Below, one piece after another: positions 14,250 to 21,980 of a DNA stretch of 22,476 nucleotides. Source of the DNA: Acidobacteriota bacterium (lineage in GTDB: Bacteria > Acidobacteriota > Blastocatellia > Pyrinomonadales > Pyrinomonadaceae); contig JAOTWT010000004.1 of the NCBI GenBank assembly GCA_029862725.1, positions 1 to 22,476 of the forward strand, written 5' to 3'. Within the stretch, counting starts at the first letter, position 1, and the number at the start of each line of letters is the position of its first letter. Below the pieces are notes generated by a model. The model ran no database searches and was not told the DNA's origin. It was given only the letters and a program-made list of their open reading frames with translations. A program made the position numbers and the translations under genes.

Positions 14250-15542
14250 ATGCGAACTAAATTAAACATAGCGGTGTTTATTCCGGTCATCCTGCTTCTG
14301 GCAGCCGGCGCGTTTTTTATGACGCACGCGGAAATGCCGCCCTGGTCATATCTCGTTTCCGGCGCCAGTGTACTGCTTTTTTTAATTCCGACCGCGATCG
14401 CGGCGGTGCGTTGGCTGGGCAGGTTTCATGCGGCTATTGTCTTCTTGTTGCTGGGGGTTTATGCCCTGACAATTGAAACAACGGCCGTTGTAACAGGATT
14501 TCCCTACGGACATTTTTATTATTCCGATGAGCTTGGCTTCAAGATCTACGGGATTGTCCCCTGGGCCGTGTTTTTTGCCTGGACGCCTCTCTTACTCGCC
14601 GCCTATGTTTGCGCGCGCACCATTTTTCGGTCGGCCGCGTTACGTGTCGCGGCGATAGCGGTCCTCGTCACGGCGTTTGATATGGTTCTCGATCCGGGGG
14701 CCGTCAAGGCGGGATTCTGGACGTTTGAAGAGAGCGGTGAATACTACGGCGTACCGGTTTCTAATTTCGTCGGGTGGATACTCTCAGGCGCGGTTGGCGC
14801 GCTAATTCTCGAACTCGTCTTCAAAATCATCCGTCCGTTACTGCCGGTGCCGGTCCAGTTGATGCAAAGCGGTTTCCTGACGATCTTTTATTGGACCTTT
14901 GTCGCAGTCTTCGCGGGGATGTTTTTGCCGGCTGCGATAGGTGCCGGATTGACCGTTATTCTGGGGCTCATCTACTTCCGATATCACTATTCGTTCGACG
15001 AGATGGTGGTATTGGTGGACGAAGAAAACCGACCGATCGGAACCGCTCCCAAACTTCCTGTTCACACACAGGAAACACCGCTTCACAGGGCATTTTCCGT
15101 GTTCCTTTTTAATCGAAAGGGCGAACTCCTGCTGCAGCGGCGGGCGGAACACAAGAAGACCTGGGGCGGCGTTTGGTCAAACTCATGTTGCGGTCATGTC
15201 ATGCTTCACGAGCCGGTCAGGCGGGCTGCGAAACGGCGCCTGAAATACGAGCTCGGCATAAAGGGCGTCGAGTTGACGAACGTCCTTCCGGACTATCGTT
15301 ACCGAGCGGAAAAAGACGGCATCGTTGAAAACGAGATATGCCCGGTGCTGGTTGGGTTTGCCGATGCCGATCCGGTGATCAATCCTGACGAGGTAGACAG
15401 TTGTGATTGGATTTCGTGGGAAGAATTTCTGAAAGAAGCCGCTGATCCCGATACGAGATTCTCGCCCTGGGCGGTTGAGGAAGCGCGTTTGTTGTCGGAA
15501 AGCGAAGAATTCAATGATTGGTATGAAAAGGTCACGAGTTAG
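14250..15542 (+). CDS. cruF-idi: CruF-like carotenoid hydratase fused to type 1 isopentenyl-diphosphate isomerase
   Basis: The ATG at 14250 gives 430 residues; a TTG at 14232 would overlap the divergent gene. Residues 1 to about 247 are a membrane domain with seven or so hydrophobic segments and the CruF/COG2324-like features FPYGHFYYSDELGFKIYGIVP, DMVLDPGAVKAGFW and YYGVPVSNFVGW. CruF hydrates the ends of acyclic carotenoids, for example bisanhydrobacterioruberin. Residues of about 248-430 are a Nudix-fold IPP isomerase: LHRAFSVFLFN, WSNSCCGHV (catalytic cysteine region, C313/C314), RRLKYELGI, DYRYRA, GIVENEICPV (E360, E362) and FSPWAVEEA, close to E. coli Idi. The isomerase makes DMAPP, the elongase substrate, so the fusion links precursor supply to carotenoid modification at the membrane. 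Both halves look catalytically complete. Confidence 0.9.
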   Translation: MRTKLNIAVFIPVILLLAAGAFFMTHAEMPPWSYLVSGASVLLFLIPTAIAAVRWLGRFHAAIVFLLLGVYALTIETTAVVTGFPYGHFYYSDELGFKIYGIVPWAVFFAWTPLLLAAYVCARTIFRSAALRVAAIAVLVTAFDMVLDPGAVKAGFWTFEESGEYYGVPVSNFVGWILSGAVGALILELVFKIIRPLLPVPVQLMQSGFLTIFYWTFVAVFAGMFLPAAIGAGLTVILGLIYFRYHYSFDEMVVLVDEENRPIGTAPKLPVHTQETPLHRAFSVFLFNRKGELLLQRRAEHKKTWGGVWSNSCCGHVMLHEPVRRAAKRRLKYELGIKGVELTNVLPDYRYRAEKDGIVENEICPVLVGFADADPVINPDEVDSCDWISWEEFLKEAADPDTRFSPWAVEEARLLSESEEFNDWYEKVTS

Positions 15543-15596
15543 GCATGCGTGAATGAGTCTTTTGAAAAAAGTCCCGAAGTGACGAACTGATCGTAG

Positions 15597-15616
15597 CCGT
15601 GGACTTCAGTCCACGG
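15597..15616. repeat. REP-like palindrome with perfect 8-bp stem
   Basis: CCGTGGAC and GTCCACGG form a perfect stem around the loop TTCA, in the 295-base gap between the CruF-Idi gene and the first TPR protein. The rest of this gap shows no gene, tRNA or clear signal besides a -10-like box near 15825. The element resembles extragenic palindromes mobilised by RAYT transposases and could also act as a weak terminator, although no T-tract follows. Confidence 0.55.
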
Positions 15617-15824
15617 TTGTTGATCGACAAACACGGGTTGTCGCGCGAGCGGCAATTCAAAATTCAAACGTCGCTGACACGACTTACATTCATCATCGAA
15701 TCGTCCCGTCGCTTGAGATCTCCGCAGACGCGGCTCTTCCCTCAAGCAACTCGAAGCATGCCGCGATTATCGGTTCCGGCCCCTCAAATCCATGCATCTT
15801 TCATCATGAACTTGTATTGGGTGT

Positions 15825-15830
15825 TACACT
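15825..15830 (+). promoter_or_regulatory. Candidate -10 element, leaderless arrangement, first TPR gene
   Basis: TACACT ends exactly 7 bases before the ATG at 15838. No Shine-Dalgarno sequence lies between. The spacing matches that seen before 3226, 4904 and 16826. No strong -35 box was found. Confidence 0.45.
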
Positions 15831-15837
15831 TAGCGTT

Positions 15838-16815
15838 ATGTACAAAGGACAGGTGCTTCTATTCGCGATCTTCGCCTTTCTGGCGTTGGAGCCCCTATTT
15901 GGACAGGACGCAGGGACGATCGCGCTTTACGAAGCGGGAAATTACAACGAAGCTTCGGAACGATTTAAAAAAGAGCTCAAATACGATAGCCAAAACGCTG
16001 GGCTCTGGAACTACTACGCCCTTTCACTTCAAAAACATTCGAAATTAAAGGATGCGGAAGAGGCGTATAAAATGGCGTTGGAGTTGGATCCTTCAAACTC
16101 GGACTATGTTTCGAATCTCAGTTTTCTGTACCTAGCGAGGCGCGCATGGAACGACGCCGAAAGTTCAGCAACGGTTGCGCTCAAGATGAACCCGGAGAAT
16201 GGAAATGCTTATTATTCGAGGGCAATTTCCAGGACAGAGCTCGACAAACTCGAAATGGCGATGGAGGACTGCGAACAGTCGATATCGTACATGCCGGGCC
16301 GGGCGTCGCTCTATATTTTGAAGTCTGAGATATTTCTGCGCAGGTTGATAAAAGCAAGCGGTCCGGACGATTTAGCCGATAGAATCGCGATCTTAAGGTC
16401 TTCAATTGAGGCCTTGGACCGCTGTCTTACAGTCTGCGTGGGAGAACTCTCGGAAATCAGGAAAAGGATCGAAAGCCAGAAGGCGTTGTTCCAGTATTAT
16501 GAGATCGGACAGGTAGACGGTGAAGGTCCTCATGAGCCATTCAAAGAGTGCGTGCCGCTGAGGATCAAGACGAAACCGAGACCCGGATACACGGATTCCG
16601 CGAGGCGAGAGGCCGTGACAGGGACGATTTCCGTGCTTGTCGTTTTTAGGAGCGACGGAAAGATCAGGCAGATAGTGCTTCTTCAGGGCCTGCCCGCCGG
16701 ACTAAACCAGAAGGTTCTCGATTCTGCGAAAGGGATCGAATTTGAACCGGAAAGATGCGACGGGAACCCAATTACAGTTGTAAAGACAATCTCATATCGT
16801 TTTAGTCTCTACTAA
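15838..16815 (+). CDS. Secreted TPR protein with C-terminal TonB-like domain
   Basis: The ATG at 15838 (325 residues) is preferred over a TTG at 15817, because the signal peptide (MYKGQVLLFAIFAFLALEPLFG) starts there and a -10-like box precedes it. Three or four tetratricopeptide repeats follow, for example AGLWNYYALSLQKHSKLKDA and AEEAYKMALELDPSNSDYV, then a helical linker with cysteine pairs. The last 85 residues form a TonB_C-like domain: GYTDSARREAVTGTISVLVV, GLPAGLNQKVLDSAKGIEFEP and VVKTISYRFSLY. The usual TonB N-terminal anchor is absent, so energy coupling is unlikely. A periplasmic protein-binding role is more plausible. It is a tandem paralogue of the next gene. Confidence 0.85.
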   Translation: MYKGQVLLFAIFAFLALEPLFGQDAGTIALYEAGNYNEASERFKKELKYDSQNAGLWNYYALSLQKHSKLKDAEEAYKMALELDPSNSDYVSNLSFLYLARRAWNDAESSATVALKMNPENGNAYYSRAISRTELDKLEMAMEDCEQSISYMPGRASLYILKSEIFLRRLIKASGPDDLADRIAILRSSIEALDRCLTVCVGELSEIRKRIESQKALFQYYEIGQVDGEGPHEPFKECVPLRIKTKPRPGYTDSARREAVTGTISVLVVFRSDGKIRQIVLLQGLPAGLNQKVLDSAKGIEFEPERCDGNPITVVKTISYRFSLY

Positions 16816-16818
16816 AAT
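16813..16818 (+). promoter_or_regulatory. Candidate -10 element, leaderless arrangement, second TPR gene
   Basis: TAAAAT begins with the stop codon of the previous gene and ends exactly 7 bases before the ATG at 16826. This would allow an internal, leaderless transcript of the second paralogue in addition to read-through from the first. Confidence 0.4.
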
Positions 16819-16825
16819 CTGCAAA

Positions 16826-17797
16826 ATGCGGCGAATACGTTTTCAAAAAATTGCGATCGGGCTACTTACATTGCTGGTTACAGCAACATCAGCGTTTGCT
16901 CAAGAGCGGCAAGGGGTAGCGGTCTATACCGTCGAAGATTCGATCCGTACCACCAAACAGCTCAAGAAACAGTTGGAGGCCGATGGTCGCAATGCGGAGC
17001 TTTGGAACTCACTTGGCCTTGAACTGTTGTACCAGTTGGAATTTGAGGAAGCCGCGAAGGCATTTGAAAATGCGGTCGCGAATGATCCATCCAACACCGA
17101 TTATGTCTTCAGCCTCCAGTTCGCATTCTTAAAAAGCAGCGAGCCGGCCAAAAGGCGAAAGGCCGCGGCGAAGGCATTAAGGAAAAACCCTTCCGACTCC
17201 CGTGCCTATTTCGAACTCGCAGTCGCCGGTTTTAACGAGGGCAATTGGGAAGCTGCACTCTCGGATGTCGAGACTTCGCTCCTTCATGATCCCGGATTCT
17301 CCGCGGCTTTTGCATTGAAATCCGAAGTACTGTTGCGACAATATGCGCGGTTTAGGGTGCTGCCACCGGCTGCCGAATCGATTGCCTTGCTAAAACGATC
17401 GATCGGGGTGCTCGAGGAGTGTCTAAAGGTCTGTGAATCCGACAAGAACAAATTAGAGATCGCGATCAAAGAGCGATCGATGATGGCCGCCTATTTTGAA
17501 GGTCTTCTTTCAAAGGGCTCCGGGTCCGCAGGTGGACCGCGCAAAGTTCGAACTTCGGGACCCCCGGGCTATACCCGTGCCGCAGAGCGTCTCCGAACCA
17601 ATGGTTCTGTCCGCCTCGCATTAATGTTCAATTCGGACGGAACGGTCGGACCGATCCTTGTCATCGACGGACTGCCCGCCGGAATGACGGAAAAGGCAAT
17701 AAACGCCGCGAAGAGCGTGACTTTTGAACCTGCGAGAATAAATGGAGAGCCCGTAAACGTCGTAAAAACGATTTCCTTCAACTTCTCTCTCAACTAG
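16826..17797 (+). CDS. Secreted TPR protein with C-terminal TonB-like domain, tandem paralogue
   Basis: The 323-residue product has a clear signal peptide (FQKIAIGLLTLLVTATSAFAQ, cleavage after AFA), TPR-like helices (AELWNSLGLELLYQLEFEEA, AKAFENAVANDPSNTDYV), a cysteine-containing linker (LEECLKVCES) and a TonB_C-like end (GYTRAAERLRTNGSVRLALMF, GLPAGMTEKAINAAKSVTFEP, VVKTISFNFSLN). It shares domain order, linker cysteines and many identical stretches with the preceding gene, so the pair arose by tandem duplication. The gap between them is 10 bases. Like its twin it lacks a TonB membrane anchor. Partners are unknown; a divided role at the periplasmic face is inferred only. Confidence 0.85.
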   Translation: MRRIRFQKIAIGLLTLLVTATSAFAQERQGVAVYTVEDSIRTTKQLKKQLEADGRNAELWNSLGLELLYQLEFEEAAKAFENAVANDPSNTDYVFSLQFAFLKSSEPAKRRKAAAKALRKNPSDSRAYFELAVAGFNEGNWEAALSDVETSLLHDPGFSAAFALKSEVLLRQYARFRVLPPAAESIALLKRSIGVLEECLKVCESDKNKLEIAIKERSMMAAYFEGLLSKGSGSAGGPRKVRTSGPPGYTRAAERLRTNGSVRLALMFNSDGTVGPILVIDGLPAGMTEKAINAAKSVTFEPARINGEPVNVVKTISFNFSLN

Positions 17798-17830
17798 CTG
17801 GCGACGGCGCTGCATTGCGAGTGAAGGTTT

Positions 17831-18379
17831 TCATATCTTAACCGCGCGATCGCCAACCCTCACGACGCCAGGCCTAATGACCTTCGCATTGACACCCCTC
17901 AGATGAAGCTCTTTTCCGGCGGGCGAGTTTACAAATTTTACCGCTTCGACCCCAAAACGGTCGGCAAAGGCGCGGCACCCGTTGTGCGGAATTTCTGTTA
18001 TTTCAACCACGGCTTCGCCTATCTCCAAACGGCTCCCGGGAGGCAGGTTCTTGTCGCTCAGATCCAGGTCGAGGTAAAGCTGGTCGCCGGCGAGCGAGCG
18101 CCGGTCCTTTTCCACGGCGATCAGATCGATCGCCCGTGAATTCATGATATTGATCTGCATATCCGGATGTCCGAAGCCGTCATTGGTACGCGAACTCCCG
18201 TTTGTTTTCCATTTGTCTCCGATCAGCCCGAGTTCGAGGTCGAGGCGACCCTTGGTGAGGGTTTTTCGGCCGCCGCCGTCGGGGCGGCAGACGATCAACT
18301 TCAATTCGCCGTTATTCAGTGGGGATTCTCGTATGTGATCCAGACCGGCTTCGAGTTCCTCTTTTGTCACGTGCCTCAT
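17831..18379 (-). CDS. MOSC-domain protein
   Basis: The 182-residue protein is built around a MOSC domain, the fold at the C-terminus of molybdenum-cofactor sulfurase and in YiiM-like proteins. Diagnostic stretches are CRPDGGGRKTL, the region KWKTNGSSRTNDGFGHPDMQINIMN, LAGDQLYLDLDLSDKNLPPGSRL, IGEAVVEITEIPHNGCRAF (conserved cysteine C135), and the final RGVNAKVIRPGVVRVGD. Stand-alone MOSC proteins are thought to transfer sulfur or bind molybdenum cofactor; the exact substrate is not shown here. There is no signal peptide. The gene is convergent with the TPR pair (33-base gap) and not obviously in an operon. Confidence 0.85.
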   Translation of the reverse strand: MRHVTKEELEAGLDHIRESPLNNGELKLIVCRPDGGGRKTLTKGRLDLELGLIGDKWKTNGSSRTNDGFGHPDMQINIMNSRAIDLIAVEKDRRSLAGDQLYLDLDLSDKNLPPGSRLEIGEAVVEITEIPHNGCRAFADRFGVEAVKFVNSPAGKELHLRGVNAKVIRPGVVRVGDRAVKI

Positions 18380-18577
18380 AGAATTCGGGTAATTATCATT
18401 GATTCCCGCCGGTTTATCCGTCGGGGGATCAAACTCTTAAAAGGAGTTCTCTGCATCGTCCACGCAAGGAGGACCGTGCTGTTACATTTTATTCTACGAT
18501 TCCAGCTTTCAAACTGATTCAACGTCCGCACAAGGGGGACAGGATCAAAATAGATTTCTTCAGTGTTGCTGTAAAAC
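18380..18577. other. Intergenic region, nothing recognised
   Basis: The 198 bases between the two minus-strand genes show no coding sequence, RNA gene or clear hairpin on either strand. It probably carries the promoter of the MOSC gene and the end of the beta-propeller gene's neighbourhood. Confidence 0.3.
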
Positions 18578-19507
18578 CTACTCGATCCTCCTACTAACTA
18601 TAATCAAGGGTGCGTTCCTGTGCTCACTGGTCGCGTAGATCGACAGGCCATCGGCAGAATACGAAACCGCCTCACCTTGTTCTCTTACACCCAGATCAAC
18701 GAGGCGCGGCTTTTCATTCCAGATATCGTCGAAGTCCGTGGCATCCTTCGGAAGCACGTATTCGTACCCTCCGAAATAATCGCAGATGATCACGCGTTTG
18801 CCGTCGGGCGATATTGCGGCGCCCGTAATCAGCCCTTTCGGCACCGACGGAACTTCGATATCGGCCACTTTTTTTGCGGTTCCTGATCCTTTCTCAAGTT
18901 TGTAAACCCCGGCGGCGTCGCTGATCCTTTTTGTAATTACATAAATTGTCTCACTTTCCGGATGTACGAATATTGATTCTGCATCGTGACGCATATCCGG
19001 GTATGAAAAGATTATCGGTACCGCTTTTTCGGTCAGCGGGGCTGGCCCCTCTTTTTTGATCTTTGGTTCCTTGAGCTTGTAGATCGCAAAACTGCTGCGG
19101 CTACGCCCGTTGTTGCCGGTGTCCGCGATGAATAGAAAACACTCGCCGTTGGCGCTTTTGAATGAAGCGATGTCTTCCCAGTCCCTGTTTAATGCCCCGG
19201 AAACGGTAAATTCGCCAATCAACCTGGCCTTATCGTCCAAGGCATAGATGTTGCCGCCGTCACCCGAATCGTTGTGTGTCCAAAACACATTCTCTTGGCA
19301 CAGCGAACTGGCGATACCGCTGCTTTCCGTTATTTTAGGTGAATCAATACGACCGAGTATTCTGGCCTCGCCGTAATCGACGGACACTTCCTTGTCAACA
19401 TTCGTTTCAGTTTGCAGAGAGGCCAAATCGCAGGCCGTAGAGCAAAAAGCCGTTAACCCAAGAAATATGACAAACCGCGAATATTCAGATACTATTTCGA
19501 GCAACAT
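18578..19507 (-). CDS. Predicted exported beta-propeller protein
   Basis: The 309-residue product starts with a hydrophobic segment (about 11-22, RFVIFLGLTAFCST) ending in cysteine-containing AC, a possible but non-canonical lipoprotein signal. Repeated blade-like segments follow: ESSGIASS, FWTHNDSGDGGNIYAL, NRDWEDIASF, CFLFIADTGNNGRSRSSFAIYKL, RHDAESIFVHPESETIYVITKR, GAAISPDGKRVIICDYFGGYEY and GEAVSYSADGLSIYATSEH. The HNDSGD, DWEDIA and DTGNN motifs recur in a family of bacterial proteins annotated only as hypothetical or WD40/esterase-like. A propeller that binds ligands or metal at the cell surface is likely. Catalysis is not evident. It is monocistronic and divergent from speD, separated by 82 bases. 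Confidence 0.7.
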   Translation of the reverse strand: MLLEIVSEYSRFVIFLGLTAFCSTACDLASLQTETNVDKEVSVDYGEARILGRIDSPKITESSGIASSLCQENVFWTHNDSGDGGNIYALDDKARLIGEFTVSGALNRDWEDIASFKSANGECFLFIADTGNNGRSRSSFAIYKLKEPKIKKEGPAPLTEKAVPIIFSYPDMRHDAESIFVHPESETIYVITKRISDAAGVYKLEKGSGTAKKVADIEVPSVPKGLITGAAISPDGKRVIICDYFGGYEYVLPKDATDFDDIWNEKPRLVDLGVREQGEAVSYSADGLSIYATSEHRNAPLIIVSRRIE

Positions 19508-19589
19508 ACAATTCTTTTAAGCATAGTAACGCAACGTTGCTTTGCAAAGTTCGAAAACAATTTTGGGTCGATAATCGTATTAATTTCAA

Positions 19590-20030
19590 ATGGATACCCC
19601 AATGATCGTAGGAAGAGAATGGCTGATCGAAGCGGATGGCTGCACGCCCGAAATCCTTCGCGATCGAGCCGTACTAAAGACGATTTTCTCTGCTGTTATT
19701 TCAGATCTGGGCCTCAAGACGATCGGTGACGGAATCTGGCACTGCTTCCCGGGAGAAGGCGGCGTGACCGGCCTTGTCGCTCTCACCGAGTCCCATCTCG
19801 CGTGTCATACCTATCCCGAATACGGCCTCGCCACATTCAATCTCTATTGCTGCAGGGAACGGCCGGAATGGGACTGGAAGAAAGAGCTATCGGCAGCACT
19901 CGGTGCGACATCCGTAAGCGTCACAAAGATCACCCGCGGAACCAACACGGGAACCGGGGCAATTGATGGCGGAAATACCGGCGACATTGATATCGAATTA
20001 GATTTCTCAGCAGCGGGAGGCAGCGCTTGA
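19590..20030 (+). CDS. speD: S-adenosylmethionine decarboxylase (bacterial SpeD, class 1B-like)
   Basis: The 146-residue proenzyme matches the short SpeD family. The self-cleavage site is E67-S68-H69 in LTESHLACHTYPEYG, where S68 becomes the pyruvoyl cofactor. H73 and C87/C88 (LYCC) match the residues needed for processing and catalysis. The start GREWLIEADGC aligns with the usual N-terminus, so the ATG at 19590 (or 19602) is right. It makes decarboxylated S-adenosylmethionine, the aminopropyl donor for polyamine-type synthases. The Ala-Cys next to the active site and the Tyr for the common Trp (HTYPE) are mild departures. It overlaps the DUF4178 gene by 4 bases, so it probably serves that membrane system as well as, or instead of, bulk spermidine production. 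Confidence 0.93.
   Translation: MDTPMIVGREWLIEADGCTPEILRDRAVLKTIFSAVISDLGLKTIGDGIWHCFPGEGGVTGLVALTESHLACHTYPEYGLATFNLYCCRERPEWDWKKELSAALGATSVSVTKITRGTNTGTGAIDGGNTGDIDIELDFSAAGGSA
20016..20020 (+). promoter_or_regulatory. Ribosome binding site fixing a TTG start
   Basis: GGAGG ends 6 bases before the TTG at 20027, which overlaps the speD stop as TTGA. The strong site and the overlap argue that TTG is the true start of the DUF4178 protein and that it is translationally coupled to speD. Confidence 0.7.
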
Positions 20031-21961
20031 GCGTATTAAAAGCAAACTGTCCATCGTGCGCGGGTCCCATCGAATTCAAGTCAGGATCGACAATTGTCGT
20101 CGTTTGTCCCTTTTGCCGTTCTGCCGTGTCCAGAACGGACAGGAAGCTTGAGGACCTCGGAAAAGTCGCCGAAATCGTACAGTCGAAATCTCCATTGAAA
20201 GTCGGCCTCAAAGGCGAATACATGGGAAAGCGTTTCGAATTGACCGGCCGTGCGCAAATCAAACACGGTGCGGGTGGATTCTGGGACGAATGGTACGCAA
20301 CGTTCAATAACGGTTGGACCGGCTGGCTCGCCGAAGCCCAGGGAAACTTCTATATGACTTTCTACAGGCCTTTGCCTGAGGGAGTCGTGACGCCCGAATA
20401 CGACGAAATTAGCCCCGGACAAAAAATCACGAGTCTGACACCCGAGACACCGCTCGTCGCACAGGAAAAAGGCACGGCCAGCTATGTCGCCGCGGAAGGC
20501 GAAATACCGTATAAGCTGGAACCCGGTGAACAGTCGAATTATATCGATCTGGCGGGAAAGAACGATGTTTTTGCGACGATCGATTACGGGACGGACCCAC
20601 CCTTTTTGTTTTACGGCAAAGAAGTAACGCTAGCAGAAATCGGCCTCGCCGAAAAGAAACCGGCCGAACGTGCCGCGCCGCAGGTTGGGGCTACGGCGAT
20701 GGGCTGTCCGAAGTGCGGCGGCAGTCTCGAGCTCAGGGCACCCGATAAAACGGAACGCGTCACCTGCCCGTATTGTGAGTCGCTGCTCGATGTCAACGAG
20801 GGCAATCTGAAGTTCTTAAAGGCTCTTAAGCCCTCACCTTCGCCGGTTGAACTCGTGCTCGAAATTGGGGCCAGGGGTGTGTTCCCGAATTTTGCGAGCG
20901 GCGCCGAATTGGAAGTGATCGGTGCGATGGTCCGGAGTGTAATTTTCGACGGTATCAAGTATTTCTGGAACGAGTATCTTCTCTATAATCCAAAGCTGGG
21001 TTTTCGCTGGCTTGTTCAGTCGGACGATCACTGGAGCTTTGTCGAATCGGTCAACACGGCCGAAATCGAGGTCTCCAGCCACTCGGCGGGAACAAAGCCT
21101 ACGGTCAAGTACAACGGCAAATCATTTCGCATCTTTCAGGACGCACCGGCAAAAGTCGAGTATGTAAAGGGAGAGTTTTACTGGCGTGTATCGGTTGGCG
21201 ACTCGGTGCGGGCGGCAGACTTTGTCGCACCGCCTCTGATGCTCTCGCAGGAGCTGACAAAAGACGAGGTCAACTGGTCCCTCGGTACCTATCTTCCAAA
21301 AAAGGAGGTCGAAAAGGCGTTTGGGATCAAATGGCTTCCCGGTCCGACGACGGTCGCTCCGAATCAACCGTTTCCAAGCGGACACCTGATCAAGTACGGT
21401 TTCCTGCTGTTGGGAATCTTGATTTTGACGGCAATATTCATGCTTCCCTTTACGGGTCTCGTGTCGACCCCTCTGAGTCAGGAATTTTTGCTCGAACCGC
21501 TTTCGGGTCCTTCGGCCAGCCGCGTCGTCTTTAGCCAGCCGTTTGAACTGAAGGGAAACAGAAATGTTCAGATCACCGGGCTCGCACCGGTCAATAACTC
21601 GTGGACGGAACTCAGCGTCGACCTGATAAACCAGAAGAACAACGAAGTCGAAGCGGTGACCATCCCGATAGAGTATTACTACGGCGTGACCGATGGCGAA
21701 TCGTGGAGCGAGGGCGGAAACAATAACGACGCGACCATTTCTGCAGTTCCCGAAGGCAAATACACTCTTCGAATCGAGGGCAGTTGGAAGGATTGGCAGA
21801 AGCCGATGCCGGTGAGGGTCAAGGTCCAACAGAACGTTACCCGGGGTGTGAACTTCTGCGCGGCGTTTGTCCTGCTGGCGATCCTACCGGTTCTGACACT
21901 GTTTAGAAAGTTCTCGTTTGAGTCAAGACGCTGGAGTGAGAGCATGTTTGGGGGGAGCTAG
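20027..21961 (+). CDS. Zinc-ribbon protein with two DUF4178 domains and membrane segments
   Basis: The 644-residue protein starts at a TTG with a strong ribosome site. It has a zinc ribbon (C8, C11, C27, C30), a first DUF4178 domain (about 56-200, with LKGEYMGKRFELTGRAQI and WDEWYATFNNGWTGWLAEAQGNFYM), a second zinc ribbon (CPKC at 227-230, CPYC at 247-250) and a second DUF4178 domain (about 280-430, with YFWNEYLLYNPKLGFRWLVQSDDHWSFV). A membrane segment at about 456-480, an external beta-rich region (480-605) and another membrane segment at about 609-626 follow. DUF4178 has no established biochemical activity that I know of. From memory it often occurs with SpeD, DUF350 and aminopropyltransferase-like genes, as here, hinting at a membrane stress or modification system. 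Confidence 0.85.
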   Translation: MSVLKANCPSCAGPIEFKSGSTIVVVCPFCRSAVSRTDRKLEDLGKVAEIVQSKSPLKVGLKGEYMGKRFELTGRAQIKHGAGGFWDEWYATFNNGWTGWLAEAQGNFYMTFYRPLPEGVVTPEYDEISPGQKITSLTPETPLVAQEKGTASYVAAEGEIPYKLEPGEQSNYIDLAGKNDVFATIDYGTDPPFLFYGKEVTLAEIGLAEKKPAERAAPQVGATAMGCPKCGGSLELRAPDKTERVTCPYCESLLDVNEGNLKFLKALKPSPSPVELVLEIGARGVFPNFASGAELEVIGAMVRSVIFDGIKYFWNEYLLYNPKLGFRWLVQSDDHWSFVESVNTAEIEVSSHSAGTKPTVKYNGKSFRIFQDAPAKVEYVKGEFYWRVSVGDSVRAADFVAPPLMLSQELTKDEVNWSLGTYLPKKEVEKAFGIKWLPGPTTVAPNQPFPSGHLIKYGFLLLGILILTAIFMLPFTGLVSTPLSQEFLLEPLSGPSASRVVFSQPFELKGNRNVQITGLAPVNNSWTELSVDLINQKNNEVEAVTIPIEYYYGVTDGESWSEGGNNNDATISAVPEGKYTLRIEGSWKDWQKPMPVRVKVQQNVTRGVNFCAAFVLLAILPVLTLFRKFSFESRRWSESMFGGS

Positions 21962-21980
21962 CAGGATTTATGAGTTGGGA

